DNA from: Xanthocytophaga agilis
Lineage (GTDB): Bacteria > Bacteroidota > Bacteroidia > Cytophagales > 172606-1
Assembly (NCBI RefSeq): GCF_030068605.1
Contig: NZ_JASJOU010000025.1
Coordinates: 1-64,000, forward strand
Length of the DNA: 64,000 nucleotides
Direction of reading: 5' to 3'
The stretch's first letter is position 1. The number at the start of each line of letters is the position of its first letter. Position numbers and translations under genes: made by a program. Positions 46,151-57,171 of this stretch are shown here, one piece after another. Below the pieces are notes generated by a model that was not told the DNA's origin, did not search any database, and saw only the letters and a program-made list of their open reading frames with translations.

Positions 46151-49100
46151 TTACTCTATGACAATCTTATGTAAAGAAACCTTTGTACCTGTCTGCACAG
46201 TAATTACATACAAACCAGCAGGAAGTATAATTGATGGAGAAATATCTAAGGTGTTGCCATTAGCCATTACTGTTTGCTCTCCCAATTTTACACCAAGCAG
46301 ATTGGTTATGCTAATCTGCACCTTACCCTGATAGTTTGTATACAGATACAACTGTTTACCATCGGAAGGATTAGGGAATATATCCACTTTGATTTCAGAA
46401 AGAGTTAACTGAATGGAAATTACTTTCGATAAAGTAGTCTGATAATCGGTATCTACCTGATCGAGACGATAGTAATTAATTGCCATTGGATTTTGATCGA
46501 CGAAAGCATAACTATATGCAGACGAAGATTCTCCCTGAGCAGGAACTTTCCCGATTACAGAGAAATGAATTCCATCACTGCTTCGCATCACATTAAAGTA
46601 AGCACTATTTTTTTCATTTGTGGTTGACCAGTTCAAGTGTACTGTCTGCTTTTCTATGCTACCTGTAAAGGTAAGCATCTGTACAGGTAGTGGATTGTAT
46701 CCGGACACAGTCCCAAATGTATAAGGGCTGAATGAACCAATCTCAGCTGAAGTTATATACCCATTTTCTTTCGTTGCCCCAGCTCCAATAGCACTATTGC
46801 CCCGGCTTTGCCAAATCCCTGCAGCAGGCGATATACCTTCCTGTGTTGTATCCGGAAGGGCGCTATAACGGGTCACGCGCAGATCTTTCCAACCAGCAGC
46901 AAGGGGCGAAACAGCACTGTAGGACGACCAGTGCAAGGAAATTTTACCTTTGCTAGTGCCAGAAACACGTTCCATACGCCAGTATTCCAAAGCACTTATA
47001 TAGCCAAGAGGGAGTTGGACTACCCTGCCTAACTCATACGGATTCTGCCTGAAATATTGAGCTTTAAAGGTGTTGTAGTTTGATGAAGAAGGTTGTATGC
47101 CAATCTCTCCAAGTGCCCCACTGCTACCAACAGGGAAGGTGAATGCAGTTGTGCCTGCTGTAATCTTAGCCATTGGACCATTTATATGGCTCGCATTTGA
47201 CCCTCCGGAAACATGTTCAGAAGCACCACTGACCGTAGAAGTCTGATCTAACGTCAATAAATTACTGTTATCGGTAGTAATGATTCCATTTGTCAATGTT
47301 AATGCATTTATACCACCTACTAATTGTAATGGTGTTCCTAATATAATTTGTCCACCAGCACGGTCTATTACCAGGGATTTAAGTTGCTGTGCACCTGGAG
47401 AGAAAAGGAGCCGCCCCCCTGTATCTCCGCTACCACCAACAACAATGGAAGAGGTATTACTGCCCTTAATAGTACCCGAGCTGGTAGAAAGGGTTCCATT
47501 CAAATAAAGTGTGTTACCATTTATGTCCAATTTGTCCGAGCTCTTTTTAATATCCAAAAGTCCATTGACAGTAATAGCACTAGTTTGACTAACCACAGTT
47601 GTTGCCCACTTTGCCTGATCAGTAGATTTTCCCTGATCAATGGCCAGATTATTAAACACACCACTACCGGAGATATTCTGTATGTCATTTCCAAAGAAAA
47701 CGATAGTGCCTGTGGTATTGGTAATGACCGATCCATTGTTGTTCATATTACCACAAATACGCAGCATATAGGAATCATTAACAGTCAAAGTGGCTCCTGT
47801 CTCTATGGTAATATTTCGTACCTGTGCTGCAGTATTCGGTAATGAACCAGTAAAACTATTGTTGATATTAGTCCCCCCATAACTATTAATAGAAGAAGGA
47901 GAGCGTGTTTGATAGTTTTTACTAATTACCGGATACACCCTGCCACCAGGCAGGGTAGCCGGAATGACCACATCATCACCGCAAGTAGGCAGATTGGGAG
48001 CACACACGCCCCAGTTATCAGAATTAAACCAATCGGACGTATATCCTTTCCAGACAAATTTATTCACTACAGCAAAGTTGTTTCCAGTACTGGTTTTACT
48101 ACTACATTCATATAGCTCTATGTTATCAAAAGCGACATCGTTTCCCAAACCCGATGCACTGATATTTCCTATCCCTAAGGTGAGTTGGGTCTGATTGCCC
48201 GTATTGAGCTGTACAGAATATTTTGACCAGTTACAGGACGAAGCATAGTTATCCACAATATCATCTCCCATTCGGTAGCAATCTACATACACGGCAAACT
48301 GAAGTGTATTTTGCGAATACCGGTCCAGACTTGCGGCCCAAAAGGTAAAAACATAATTGGTGTATGGCTTCAGATTGGTTATGGTTTGTCGCCAGGCAAT
48401 AGCAGACCCAGAAGTGGGTGCATCGGCGATAAGCATATTTCCTCCGTCAATCGTTTTTCCATTACTATCTTTTGTTGGAGCTCTGTTGCCATTATTCATG
48501 TCACAAAAGCCAACATAGTACCAGTTTGGATTGGTACTAACGGTATAGTCTCCTATTGGCCAGCCATACGAATGAGCATTAGGATCGTGCTGGTTAAATT
48601 CAGATTCAAAATCACCCTGATCAAATTCAATGATTCCGTTTCCATTAATATCATTAATGCCTTTACCCACACCATATTTGCCCACTTTGCTAAAATCACC
48701 ATTTTTAATCAGATTGCCAGTGCCTGAACAATTGACAACAATCTTTTTTGCATTACTCATACAACCAGATGTACTTACGGCTACCAGATAATATTCTCCC
48801 GTACCGGGAAAATCTGATAATCTGGGAGTGTAACTATTCCCTGATGCAGAGGGTATTTTAATGATCTTAGTATCTGTAGAGCCATAGGTATACCCCCAGT
48901 AGGCTGTAACATACTTCCCTGATTCATAAGCCCTGACAACAGACAGAGTCGGAAAGTTCGGGTCAATGGATTCAGGTCCGGGATTAGCTATATAATACAT
49001 GGGATAATCATTATTAGCACTTACTAGCAGCAAATCCGTACTAATTACCCGGTACCGATAATTGTTACCCAGATCTTTTATCCCTACATCTGAATATTTA

Positions 49101-51922
49101 TCAGGAAAAGTCGTACTGATAGTAAAAACTGTCGAAGAAGTTGGATCAGCTGGGGTTAAGGTTCCATAAATATCCTGTGTAAGATCTTGGTTAAACACTC
49201 CATTTGCGTTAGACCTTTGTACTTTGAAAACAGTTCCTGCATTAAATCCTCCACCTGGGCCGATAGTGCTTAGTGTCACCGGAATAGCGACAGGCTGCCC
49301 TCCATACCAGCATATAGGGGAAATACTTAGTTTTGCAATAGGATTGATTCGTAAATCATTCAGCTTGATGCTCGCAATTCCCGTTGTTAGAGCAAACTTT
49401 ACTTCTCCAATAGGGTTAGAACCAGCTGTAATAGCTATACCTGTAGTTACAATAGCTCCATTATACCATAAGTCTGAGGTATTACTGTTTATCGGATACG
49501 AGTTTCCGTTGGGTCCTGTGTAGGTTTGGTCAGCTCCACTACGATTAACTACCCACCAGAACTCTTTATCTGGGTTAGTATAATCCCCACTTGTATAATT
49601 TCCATTAAGTGAACTAATAGATAAGGTATTATTATTTTTAAGATTAAATACAAGTCCGGCAATGGCATTAACAGAAGAGGTATTATCTTCCATATTACTT
49701 CCCAAAAGTAGTTGAGCCCTACCATTGGCACTACTTGTAGTACCCTGTAGGCTAAATCGTACAATAGCTGTCGTCGGCACCGGACTCAGATCCCGGCTAC
49801 GAAGTGCATACACTTCTCCTGACCCAGAATGAGTAAAAGTAAAATTAGTGGTATTTGTAGCACTAACAGTGTTGCCTTCATCACCGCTTGCACTCAGACG
49901 ATCAAATTTGTTAAAAAATGCCCTCGATTCATTGTTAAACGCTCTGGCAGTATAGGACTTGGCAACAGTTAACGGGTAGGAAGTTGTGGCATTGACAAAT
50001 TTACCACCAGGAGCAATAACTGGGTTAGCAATCAGAATATCTGCTCCTACCGCAGAGCCATTACTGGCTGTATAGGATCCACTAAAAGTAGCAAATGGAA
50101 TGGATAAAATAATGTTTGAGGTAATGATTTTATTAGTACCTGTAAAAGTATAGACTCCTGTACCCGCAGCGAAGGACACCCCTGCATTAATTGTCAGATT
50201 ACCTGTAATTGTGATAGATTCATTGACATTATTATTCCATCCGATCTTATCAAGCCAAGGACTTGACAAAGTAATGTTATTAAATACTTTTGCTCCCAAA
50301 ACATTGGTGAACTGAAGCCCTCCATTTTGAATAATAGTTTCTCCACCGACAGTGAGAGTAACCGAACCAAGAGTAATAGCTTGGCTAGAAGTAATAAATT
50401 TTCCGCTGATATTAATAACACCAGCTTCACTTCCTCCTCCATTGTCAATACTACTGCCACTGCTTATCTCCAAATTTGTAAGATTAGTGATACCTACAGA
50501 TGAATTATCAAGTAATTTTCCATAAGAGGGTATCGAAGTCCTACCAAACACAGTCAGGTCATTTCCTCCAATTTGTAAAGCTGTATTGTTGAAAACGGTT
50601 AACTCATTTGTTATGCTTGTTGTACCGGTAAGGGATTTTGTTGCTCCAGTTAAAAACAAATTGCAATAGGTTGTAGCCTTTATGCTCTGGTTTGATCCTT
50701 GATATTGGACTGTATTTAGACAGGAACCTGCCAGAAGGCTTCCTGTTGACATAGGAATTATACTATTTCTGTAAACAAGTAAAGTCTTATTTTCAAAGAC
50801 AGATCCGGCATCGTTTCCATTCAACATACCCGATATACTTACCCCACTTGTAGCTTCAGTAATTTGATTGGTAACTCTGATGGAGCCAACAATGAGCACA
50901 TTGCCTCCAATTAAGAGAGATTTGCTGCCGGATAAAGTCTGATCTTTTTCAGAAAAAGTAAGTTGGGAACCAGTAGTTGAGAAGGTACCATTGTTTGTGA
51001 TACCTCCCTTAAAAATAAGGGATGAACTACCTGTTATTGAGAATGAGCCTGTGTTGGTAATATTTACTGTACCTGTAAAGGTATTCACACCCTGATTGTG
51101 TATATCTTTAAAATTTCCTGCAATGACAGTATTGCCAACAATATTCAGATTGTAGGTAGTAACATCTACTGTAGTATTTTTTCCAATGGATAGATCTCCG
51201 TTTATCTGTGTATCTCCCTGAAGAGTTTTGGTATTACTACCAAGCGTGCTTACATTAATATAGTTACTACTGGCAAACACCATCTGGTTAGTATTGCCAC
51301 TGTAGATAACCGTACTATTGGAAGTAGCGCTGGTAGTGAAAATGCCTACTGTATTGGATGTGCCTGCCAGGTTAAGGATATGATCTAAATCTCCACTACT
51401 GATATCAATTGTTCCATTGGATGCCAATAAATTTCCAGTTACCGTTACAGTCTGTGTAGCCTGGGCATTAAAAACCAGTATGGCTCCATTGCCAATGCTC
51501 AGATCTGCAGCCAGAGACAGATTAAGCCTGGACGTTCCAAGAAAAGTTAAAGAGGAATTTGGATTAAGATCAATGCTATTGCCACTACCAGCAGTTACCA
51601 CCAATGTTTTTCCATTAGCATTTGTACTGGCAGTCAAGCTCACTTTAACACCGCTCCTGACTATAATTCTTCCAATGGAATCAGCAGACACATTAATAAT
51701 AGGCGAAACAGGTGTTGCATTAAACTGAATAATATCACTGCTAGCTGGCGAATTTCTGGCAGGAGTCCAGTTGGCAGGTTCATTCCAATCAGAATTGAGG
51801 GTTGCCGCATTCCAACTATAGGTGGTCTGGGCAGAAGCTGTTAGCATGGCAAATGCATCTGCTATCAGAAATAAAACGAAAAGTATAAACCTTCGTCCAC
51901 TATTTGTAAAAAGATCAAACAT
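46151..51922 (-). CDS. Giant type IX-secreted surface protein
   Basis: 1,923 residues. Signal peptide about 1-31. Residues 32-900 are low-complexity Ser/Thr/Asn/Gly beta sequence starting TTYSWNAATLNSDWNEPANW, like beta-helix adhesins. A carbohydrate-binding-like domain at about 1120-1320 (NLIKNGDFSKVGKYGVGKG ... AFDNIELYEC) contains an EF-hand-like calcium loop DINGNGIIEFDQ. A second W-SDNW module starts near 1340 (FVWKGYTSDWFNSDNW). A fibronectin-like domain lies at about 1750-1840 (HLNWSTTNEKNSAYFNVMRS). The C-terminal type A sorting domain (VDIFPNPSDGKQLYLYTN ... HKIVIE) directs export by the type IX system and surface attachment. Adhesion or glycan binding is likely. Confidence 0.85.
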   Translation of the reverse strand: MFDLFTNSGRRFILFVLFLIADAFAMLTASAQTTYSWNAATLNSDWNEPANWTPARNSPASSDIIQFNATPVSPIINVSADSIGRIIVRSGVKVSLTASTNANGKTLVVTAGSGNSIDLNPNSSLTFLGTSRLNLSLAADLSIGNGAILVFNAQATQTVTVTGNLLASNGTIDISSGDLDHILNLAGTSNTVGIFTTSATSNSTVIYSGNTNQMVFASSNYINVSTLGSNTKTLQGDTQINGDLSIGKNTTVDVTTYNLNIVGNTVIAGNFKDIHNQGVNTFTGTVNITNTGSFSITGSSSLIFKGGITNNGTFSTTGSQLTFSEKDQTLSGSKSLLIGGNVLIVGSIRVTNQITEATSGVSISGMLNGNDAGSVFENKTLLVYRNSIIPMSTGSLLAGSCLNTVQYQGSNQSIKATTYCNLFLTGATKSLTGTTSITNELTVFNNTALQIGGNDLTVFGRTSIPSYGKLLDNSSVGITNLTNLEISSGSSIDNGGGSEAGVINISGKFITSSQAITLGSVTLTVGGETIIQNGGLQFTNVLGAKVFNNITLSSPWLDKIGWNNNVNESITITGNLTINAGVSFAAGTGVYTFTGTNKIITSNIILSIPFATFSGSYTASNGSAVGADILIANPVIAPGGKFVNATTSYPLTVAKSYTARAFNNESRAFFNKFDRLSASGDEGNTVSATNTTNFTFTHSGSGEVYALRSRDLSPVPTTAIVRFSLQGTTSSANGRAQLLLGSNMEDNTSSVNAIAGLVFNLKNNNTLSISSLNGNYTSGDYTNPDKEFWWVVNRSGADQTYTGPNGNSYPINSNTSDLWYNGAIVTTGIAITAGSNPIGEVKFALTTGIASIKLNDLRINPIAKLSISPICWYGGQPVAIPVTLSTIGPGGGFNAGTVFKVQRSNANGVFNQDLTQDIYGTLTPADPTSSTVFTISTTFPDKYSDVGIKDLGNNYRYRVISTDLLLVSANNDYPMYYIANPGPESIDPNFPTLSVVRAYESGKYVTAYWGYTYGSTDTKIIKIPSASGNSYTPRLSDFPGTGEYYLVAVSTSGCMSNAKKIVVNCSGTGNLIKNGDFSKVGKYGVGKGINDINGNGIIEFDQGDFESEFNQHDPNAHSYGWPIGDYTVSTNPNWYYVGFCDMNNGNRAPTKDSNGKTIDGGNMLIADAPTSGSAIAWRQTITNLKPYTNYVFTFWAASLDRYSQNTLQFAVYVDCYRMGDDIVDNYASSCNWSKYSVQLNTGNQTQLTLGIGNISASGLGNDVAFDNIELYECSSKTSTGNNFAVVNKFVWKGYTSDWFNSDNWGVCAPNLPTCGDDVVIPATLPGGRVYPVISKNYQTRSPSSINSYGGTNINNSFTGSLPNTAAQVRNITIETGATLTVNDSYMLRICGNMNNNGSVITNTTGTIVFFGNDIQNISGSGVFNNLAIDQGKSTDQAKWATTVVSQTSAITVNGLLDIKKSSDKLDINGNTLYLNGTLSTSSGTIKGSNTSSIVVGGSGDTGGRLLFSPGAQQLKSLVIDRAGGQIILGTPLQLVGGINALTLTNGIITTDNSNLLTLDQTSTVSGASEHVSGGSNASHINGPMAKITAGTTAFTFPVGSSGALGEIGIQPSSSNYNTFKAQYFRQNPYELGRVVQLPLGYISALEYWRMERVSGTSKGKISLHWSSYSAVSPLAAGWKDLRVTRYSALPDTTQEGISPAAGIWQSRGNSAIGAGATKENGYITSAEIGSFSPYTFGTVSGYNPLPVQMLTFTGSIEKQTVHLNWSTTNEKNSAYFNVMRSSDGIHFSVIGKVPAQGESSSAYSYAFVDQNPMAINYYRLDQVDTDYQTTLSKVISIQLTLSEIKVDIFPNPSDGKQLYLYTNYQGKVQISITNLLGVKLGEQTVMANGNTLDISPSIILPAGLYVITVQTGTKVSLHKIVIE

Positions 51923-53501
51923 ACCACTGGTGAAAAAGAATTGTAGAGTATAAAAGGAAACACAACTTCCGAAGCTCGTTTAGAAATACAAAAAGCATAA
52001 GGAGTAACAAAGTTATAGAGATCACGAATCAGACTCTTTTCCCCTATGAAGACAAAAGTGTAGACACCTGGCGGAGGTAATGTATAAACCTGACAATGTG
52101 CACATTAAAAACACATATATACATCTATAATGTACTTATTGAGGTAGTCAGATTTTTAAGCACATTCTCTTAACTTACACATCTAATCAGAATATTACAT
52201 GATCTGTCGTTCTAAGATGTATAGCAGAGTCAATTTGAAAATTGTGCTTTTGATTAGATTATTTAAGAACATCCTTCCATCTGACGTATTATAAGCAGAT
52301 CTATTAGAACTATAGAAAGGAACTACTTTTATAGCACTTGGTTCTGATAAAAAGCACTATGCTTGTAAATCCAGTGTCAATGAGCTGGCTATTCAAACGT
52401 ATGCTTCTATTAGATGTGAGACATTATCTGACTTATTTTATCAACCTTATATATCACAGAGAAATATATACATTTAAAAAAATAACTATAAATAACATCT
52501 ATAAACACATATTCATATAATAAAACACAATCCTTGCTTTAGTTTAAAAGTCCAAACATAAAGAATACTTACATAAAGGCTTTTTATGATAGCAACACAG
52601 TATGTCCCTGTTTTAGTCTTCTTTTATTTAGTCGTTTTCAGTTATTTACAAGTGAGTCTATAGATCTTACCCAAATGAGGTATCAACTTGTTTTTCCAAC
52701 AACAAATAATGGCAAATAAACCAGCAAGGATCTATAAAAAGAGCGATAGCTTTGGATGTATAAATTCGCTTCCTATAAGGAGATAATAGCAGATTGTAAT
52801 TAATCCTATTCGATTTTTCAAGCAAACCTGAGTATAAGAAACAAATCATCAGTAGGCTTCTCAACTACAATACTTTATCAATACACTATTCCTTATCATT
52901 GCACTATGAGTTGTAAGTAAAAAAGTTAAGACACTAGCTTCGTTGGCAACTGATCATTTAGTGCTTGCGTAGAGCAGAGCTATTGGATAAGGTATAGTTT
53001 TTAGTACAATTCTATCAAGCAGATTAGAGCTATTACCAGATTGATCTTCTTCAGTTTTGATTTTTTTGATGCAAAAACTCCGGTAACTGAATAAATAAAA
53101 TGTCAACAAAGAACCGTAGACGTTATGTCATGGATTTCCAGGTTGAGATACTCTGATATTCTTACTCCTGCAGTGTGATACCGGCAAAAGAATCAGTAGG
53201 ATTTTATCGGGAATATCTGCTAGTTAGTATGAATCAGGGGTATATTAACTAGGGGTATATTAACTAGGGGTATATTAACTAGGCCGGAAATAACGTAAAA
53301 GGTTATCTTCGAGATCCAATCCTGCAGGATTAATTTACGAGCTATAAAAGCGTTGCTTATCATCTGTCTGGCACAAGAAAACCTGAAAGATGATAAGACC
53401 CTGATAGCATTTGAATGTATTCCAAGGTTTAGAAAAGCTTGTGATTATAGAGATATTTCCCATTAAAAGGTAGTAAAAAGTAAATCCTTTGGCTATACCA
53501 T
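51923..53501. other. Non-coding stretch with triple repeat and orphan block
   Basis: GACAAAA-N5-GACA at 52051-52066 without a -7 box. AGGGGTATATTAACT occurs three times exactly at 53236-53280. Near 53101 a frame reads STKNRRRYVMDFQVEIL, like the start of an IS3-type OrfA, but it stops after 19 codons. Confidence 0.4.
53236..53280. repeat. Three exact 15-bp tandem repeats
   Basis: AGGGGTATATTAACT three times without mismatch, in intergenic DNA downstream of the second GAF/PAS gene. Confidence 0.95.
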
Positions 53502-53534
53502 AAAAAAGGTATAGTCATAAACTATACCTTTTTT
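53502..53534. terminator. Bidirectional terminator of the second GAF/PAS gene
   Basis: 14-bp perfect stem AAAAAAGGTATAGT / ACTATACCTTTTTT with a 5-base loop, about 70 bases after the gene's stop codon. The A/T flanks allow it to work on either strand. Confidence 0.85.
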
Positions 53535-53601
53535 ACTCTCTCATTTTAACTACGTAACTAATACCAACTTTAAATCCGAGTAATTATTTCTGAGTAATTA
53601 T

Positions 53602-55326
53602 TCAGGACTGACTAGAAAATGCAGTGACTTTCTGGGCAAATTTAATAATCCGTACTACTGTATTCTCCAGATCGAATACAGGTGTATAACTGGCATTTAA
53701 CAACATACATTCCCCGGCATATGTGATACGTTCTACCTCCCCTACCTGAGCTACTCCCTGTCTGAGCTCTTCCCAAAACTGAGTATACTCTTTTGTTTGC
53801 CTGTAATCGGGATTGACCAAAATCCGGTGATGTTTACCTTGAATCTGTGAGAGGGTATACCCCATTAAATGTAAAAAGTTATCATTGGCAGAAATAACAT
53901 AGCCATTCCTATCGAATTCAATGGTAGCAAGCGTTGAGTTAACTGCTGCAGATAATGCGTGCAGCTGCTTGCTCTGTCGTTCGATTTCCTCCTGAGTTGA
54001 AACTAATTCCTCCATGTTTTGCCGCAACTCTTCTTCCTGAGCACGCAACTCTTCTACTTGTTGTTGAGAAAAAATTTCAAGTTCTTTCTGACGGGTAATG
54101 TCATTGGCCAGTTTAATCACTTTTGTATACTTTCCATCCCTGTCTTTCACAGGAGCATAAGAGACCTGCATCCAGATTGATTGTTGATCTTTGGAATAGC
54201 GAACTACCTGTCCCATAAAGACATTACCGTTTTGAAGGTTTTGCCAGAATTGGATGTAGTCTGCCGATTGTGCATACAGCGGGTCAACAAAGATCCGATG
54301 ATGTTTTCCTCTGATTTCTTCTGAGCGGTAGCCCATAGCCAGAAGAAAGTTTTCATTGGCCTCCAGTATATTTCCCTGCATATCAAATTCGATGCTGGCA
54401 AATGTATTGGTAACAGTTTGAAAAGCCAGGAGCAGATTTTGAGATTCTATTTCTCTCCGCCTGACTTCTTCCTGGCTGGCAGCAAGTTCTTCCAGGTTTT
54501 GCTTGAGCTCTTCCTGCTGTGCTTTTAATTCTTCGGTTTGTTGTTGAGATTGCAACAGCAATTGTTGAGTTTGCTGATGAACCCGGTTTGAAGAAATACT
54601 GGAGGCAATACTTTCTCCCAGCTTTTCAATAAATTCGATCTGATAGGAATAAAATAGATTAAATGATGCCAGTTCTACAATAGCCAGAACCTGTTCATTA
54701 AGCTTGAAAGGAATCAATACCAAACTACGTGGGTTTGCATCTCCCAAGCCAGAGGTTATCGATATATAATTAGCAGGGATATCAGTCAGATGTATGCTTT
54801 CAGCCTCCAGATAACATTGCCCAACAAGCCCTTCTCCGATTTGTATTGTCTGTTCTGTGTATTTTTTACGATCATAGGCATAACAGGCCACCTGTCTTAA
54901 AAACTGAGCTGGCCTATTTTGCTCAATATCCACAACAAACAAACTACCTTGATTGGCCCCTATGTATTTTACCAGACTGGCCAGCAGTATATCATACAAG
55001 GAGGCATTATTTTGTTGATCACGCAAAATGTCTGTAAAATAGGCTAGTCCTTCACTTGCCCATTTCCTCTGGTTCTCCTGCAGGGCGATAGCTTTCATTT
55101 GTTCCCGCATCTGCATCAGTGAGCAAGCCAATGAATCGGCTTGCTGAGGAAAATCGGTTTTATCATCTTTTAAACCAGGATAAGCAAGTGTAAGATTGCC
55201 TTCCTGTATGGCTTTAATAAATCGAAGCGCATTGCTAATTTGGCTTTGAGCTACTGTAAGTTGTTCTGAAGCTGAATAAAGTCTTTTTAACTGATTTGAT
55301 TTAATAATTGTAAACATGTTCATCAT
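53602..55326 (-). CDS. Cytoplasmic GAF/PAS sensor without output domain
   Basis: About 574 residues from ATG 55326 (MMNMFTIIK). The longer ORF start at 55425 adds a basic stretch with no clear role. An N-terminal helical HAMP-like region is followed by GAF at about 105-250 (KYIGANQGSLFVVD, YAYDRKKYTEQTIQIGEGLV, TSGLGDANPRSLVLIPF), a Gln/Glu-rich coiled coil (QSQQQTEELKAQQEELKQNL), PAS 1, a second coiled coil (QQVEELRAQEEELRQNMEEL) and PAS 2 (NSTLATIEFDRNGYVISAND). No membrane helix. GAF, coiled coil and PAS 2 match those of the sensor at 36743-39085. No output domain, so it probably acts as a scaffold or feeds a partner kinase. Confidence 0.82.
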   Translation of the reverse strand: MMNMFTIIKSNQLKRLYSASEQLTVAQSQISNALRFIKAIQEGNLTLAYPGLKDDKTDFPQQADSLACSLMQMREQMKAIALQENQRKWASEGLAYFTDILRDQQNNASLYDILLASLVKYIGANQGSLFVVDIEQNRPAQFLRQVACYAYDRKKYTEQTIQIGEGLVGQCYLEAESIHLTDIPANYISITSGLGDANPRSLVLIPFKLNEQVLAIVELASFNLFYSYQIEFIEKLGESIASSISSNRVHQQTQQLLLQSQQQTEELKAQQEELKQNLEELAASQEEVRRREIESQNLLLAFQTVTNTFASIEFDMQGNILEANENFLLAMGYRSEEIRGKHHRIFVDPLYAQSADYIQFWQNLQNGNVFMGQVVRYSKDQQSIWMQVSYAPVKDRDGKYTKVIKLANDITRQKELEIFSQQQVEELRAQEEELRQNMEELVSTQEEIERQSKQLHALSAAVNSTLATIEFDRNGYVISANDNFLHLMGYTLSQIQGKHHRILVNPDYRQTKEYTQFWEELRQGVAQVGEVERITYAGECMLLNASYTPVFDLENTVVRIIKFAQKVTAFSSQS

Positions 55327-56403
55327 ATTGGGGGTTAATAATAATTTAATGCGCCAAACCAAAGTAACCTGCTTGTCTTTTATGGTATTAAATTGTATCT
55401 GTTCTCTGGCAGTAAATCTGTACAATAGATTTATTGTATAGTAGATTTATTGTATAGTAGATTCTGATAAAAGGTGTATAGTTAGAATAATCAATTAAAG
55501 TTGCATAGTGGCAAGTCTGATCAAATCGCTTTTATCAGAAAGTTGACAGATCTTCCGATCTAACTTATAAAACTGTGTCCTGCCTGGATTATGCTCTTTA
55601 ACAAGGTATATTCTATTTGTAAGCACATTGGCTCTGTGCATAACTCCTGCTTTAAAGAAGGCCATATGACAGGCAGAACTATATAGTTCAGAATTATATA
55701 TTCCAACTCCTTTTCTTGAGGGAAAACGATTTTACTACCATTAATCATTGATAGATAGTATGGAAGTAAAAATCGCAGATTAAATGTAAGTGGTAATAAA
55801 GCATCCTTTTACCCTTGGTAAGATGCTTCATTTTCTAGAGTCTTACCAACCAGATCTGGGCATTATACGGGACATTATACGGGATCCTTTCTGCTTATAC
55901 AGGGTTCATTCTTACTGATAATACCAAAGACAGGTTGATAATACCAGTTTTTGTTTAAGCGAAAACCGAACCTGACAAAATTAGGTGAATAGCACTAGAA
56001 ACAGGATAAGTAATGCAGGACAAATACAGAGACAAGTGTTATTTGTCTACAAGGTAGCTCTTGAGCAAACCATGAATCAAGATGTTAGTGTAAGACTGTC
56101 CATTTACTGTCCACTTCTTCACTTACTGTTTTAGTAGCCATTAATGGCTCTATAGTAAATAACTTTAGTTAATAGTTAAGCAGTTAGTTGATTCAATCTG
56201 TTTGTGTTGTATGTATACCATCTGCTGGATGTAACTTTCAGGATGTATACTTTTCAGAGGAATATAAAAGCAACACAGACATAACTTGTCTTTACTTTTT
56301 CTTACATACGAAAACCACGCAGGACTATGCCAACCATGCAGAGAGTATTTTTTAAGGAGTATTCTTTAAGGAGCAGCTTTCCTATTTCTTTGGTAAACAG
56401 TAG
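55327..56403. other. Non-coding stretch with duplications and a hairpin
   Basis: TAGATTTATTGTATAG occurs twice and partly a third time at 55426-55463, in the leader of the GAF/PAS gene. CATTATACGGGA occurs twice at 55861-55884. A hairpin AAGCATC...GATGCTT spans 55799-55829. No gene is supported; the minus ORF 55560-55748 is doubtful. Confidence 0.4.
55799..55829. terminator. Possible hairpin terminator
   Basis: Stem AAGCATC / GATGCTT continued by TTTACC / GGTAA. It lies in non-coding DNA with no clear gene to terminate. Confidence 0.35.
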
Positions 56404-56733
56404 TTAAATAAAAGCTGATAATTGTGTAGTCAGTTTATTTAAAGCACAAAGCCAGGAATTAGAGCTTACACAAATCTCTTTTTGGTTCTGTTGATCATAA
56501 AGAGTGACATATAATTTTGTATAAAATAAGAATGATGTCTTTATTATTGTTTTTTTGCTGCCTGAGGGACTTACCTTATAACCAATCTCATTTAATACTG
56601 TAATTACATCTGGTTTTCGTTTAATAAAATGCCAGTATAATTTCTCCTGGGGAATTCCTACAAAGGTATAGTCTGTATACAAGTAGAATTGCTGACTATC
56701 TTTTAGAAAGACTAGATATGGCATATTTGACAA
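56404..56733 (-). CDS. Hypothetical small protein
   Basis: 109 residues. A beta-type N-terminal half (YLVFLKDSQQFYLYTDYTFV) is followed by a basic helix (EKLYWHFIKRKPDVITVLNE) and a strand-rich end. No signal peptide or membrane helix. The composition looks like a real folded protein, with a segment resembling LytTR-type sequence around LYWHFIKR, but no firm family assignment can be made. It is isolated on the minus strand in a gene-poor stretch. Confidence 0.45.
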   Translation of the reverse strand: MSNMPYLVFLKDSQQFYLYTDYTFVGIPQEKLYWHFIKRKPDVITVLNEIGYKVSPSGSKKTIIKTSFLFYTKLYVTLYDQQNQKEICVSSNSWLCALNKLTTQLSAFI

Positions 56734-57068
56734 ATAATTGTAAAGAAATCAGATACTACTCAAAAGGCGATGACAGGGTTTTCTCTTACTGGCTAAAAGT
56801 AAGATAACGAATTTATACCTGTGACTTTTCAACTAAAATCTAGTATAACTTTCTTATACAGAAACAGATAATGTAACATTTTTCGCTAGCGCATTTCTCC
56901 TTCTTTTGGCTAAGATAATTGTCTCAAACCATATTTTGCCAGATACATTTTATTACGATTCATTTGGCATAATAAGAGTTGAAAAAGAAGGATTAAAAAA
57001 GAATACCACAAGATGCAGTATTCTTTCTAAGAAGCTAGATGAGCTTAATTATTCATAAACCCGTTTTC
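56734..57068. other. 3' flank of RNA unit copy 5
   Basis: Contains the second hairpin of the unit on the minus strand (GAATAC...GTATTC, 56998-57026), followed on that strand by a T run. No gene. Confidence 0.4.
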
Positions 57069-57165
57069 CAAAAAAGTTGCTCTAACATACAGCAACTTTT
57101 CCAACACAACTAATTAAGAAATGTAACTTATACCAAACGCTGTGTTATAATTGCTGTGTTATAGT
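57069..57165 (-). ncRNA. Predicted small RNA, dispersed family copy 5
   Basis: Minus-strand copy. Hairpin AAAAGTTGCTGTA / TAGAGCAACTTTT (57072-57100, one mismatch), preceded by AGTTGTGTTGG as in copies 3 and 4. The body is longer (about 97 nt) because of a 14-base internal duplication of a TATAACACAGC-type unit. Without it the spacing equals that of copies 4 and 6. Confidence 0.6.
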
Positions 57166-57171
57166 TGAATA

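Noticed and set aside
53101-53157. Start of an IS3-like OrfA (STKNRRRYVMDFQVEIL)
   Set aside because: Only 19 codons before a stop and no further transposase similarity nearby, so too little to call a relic.
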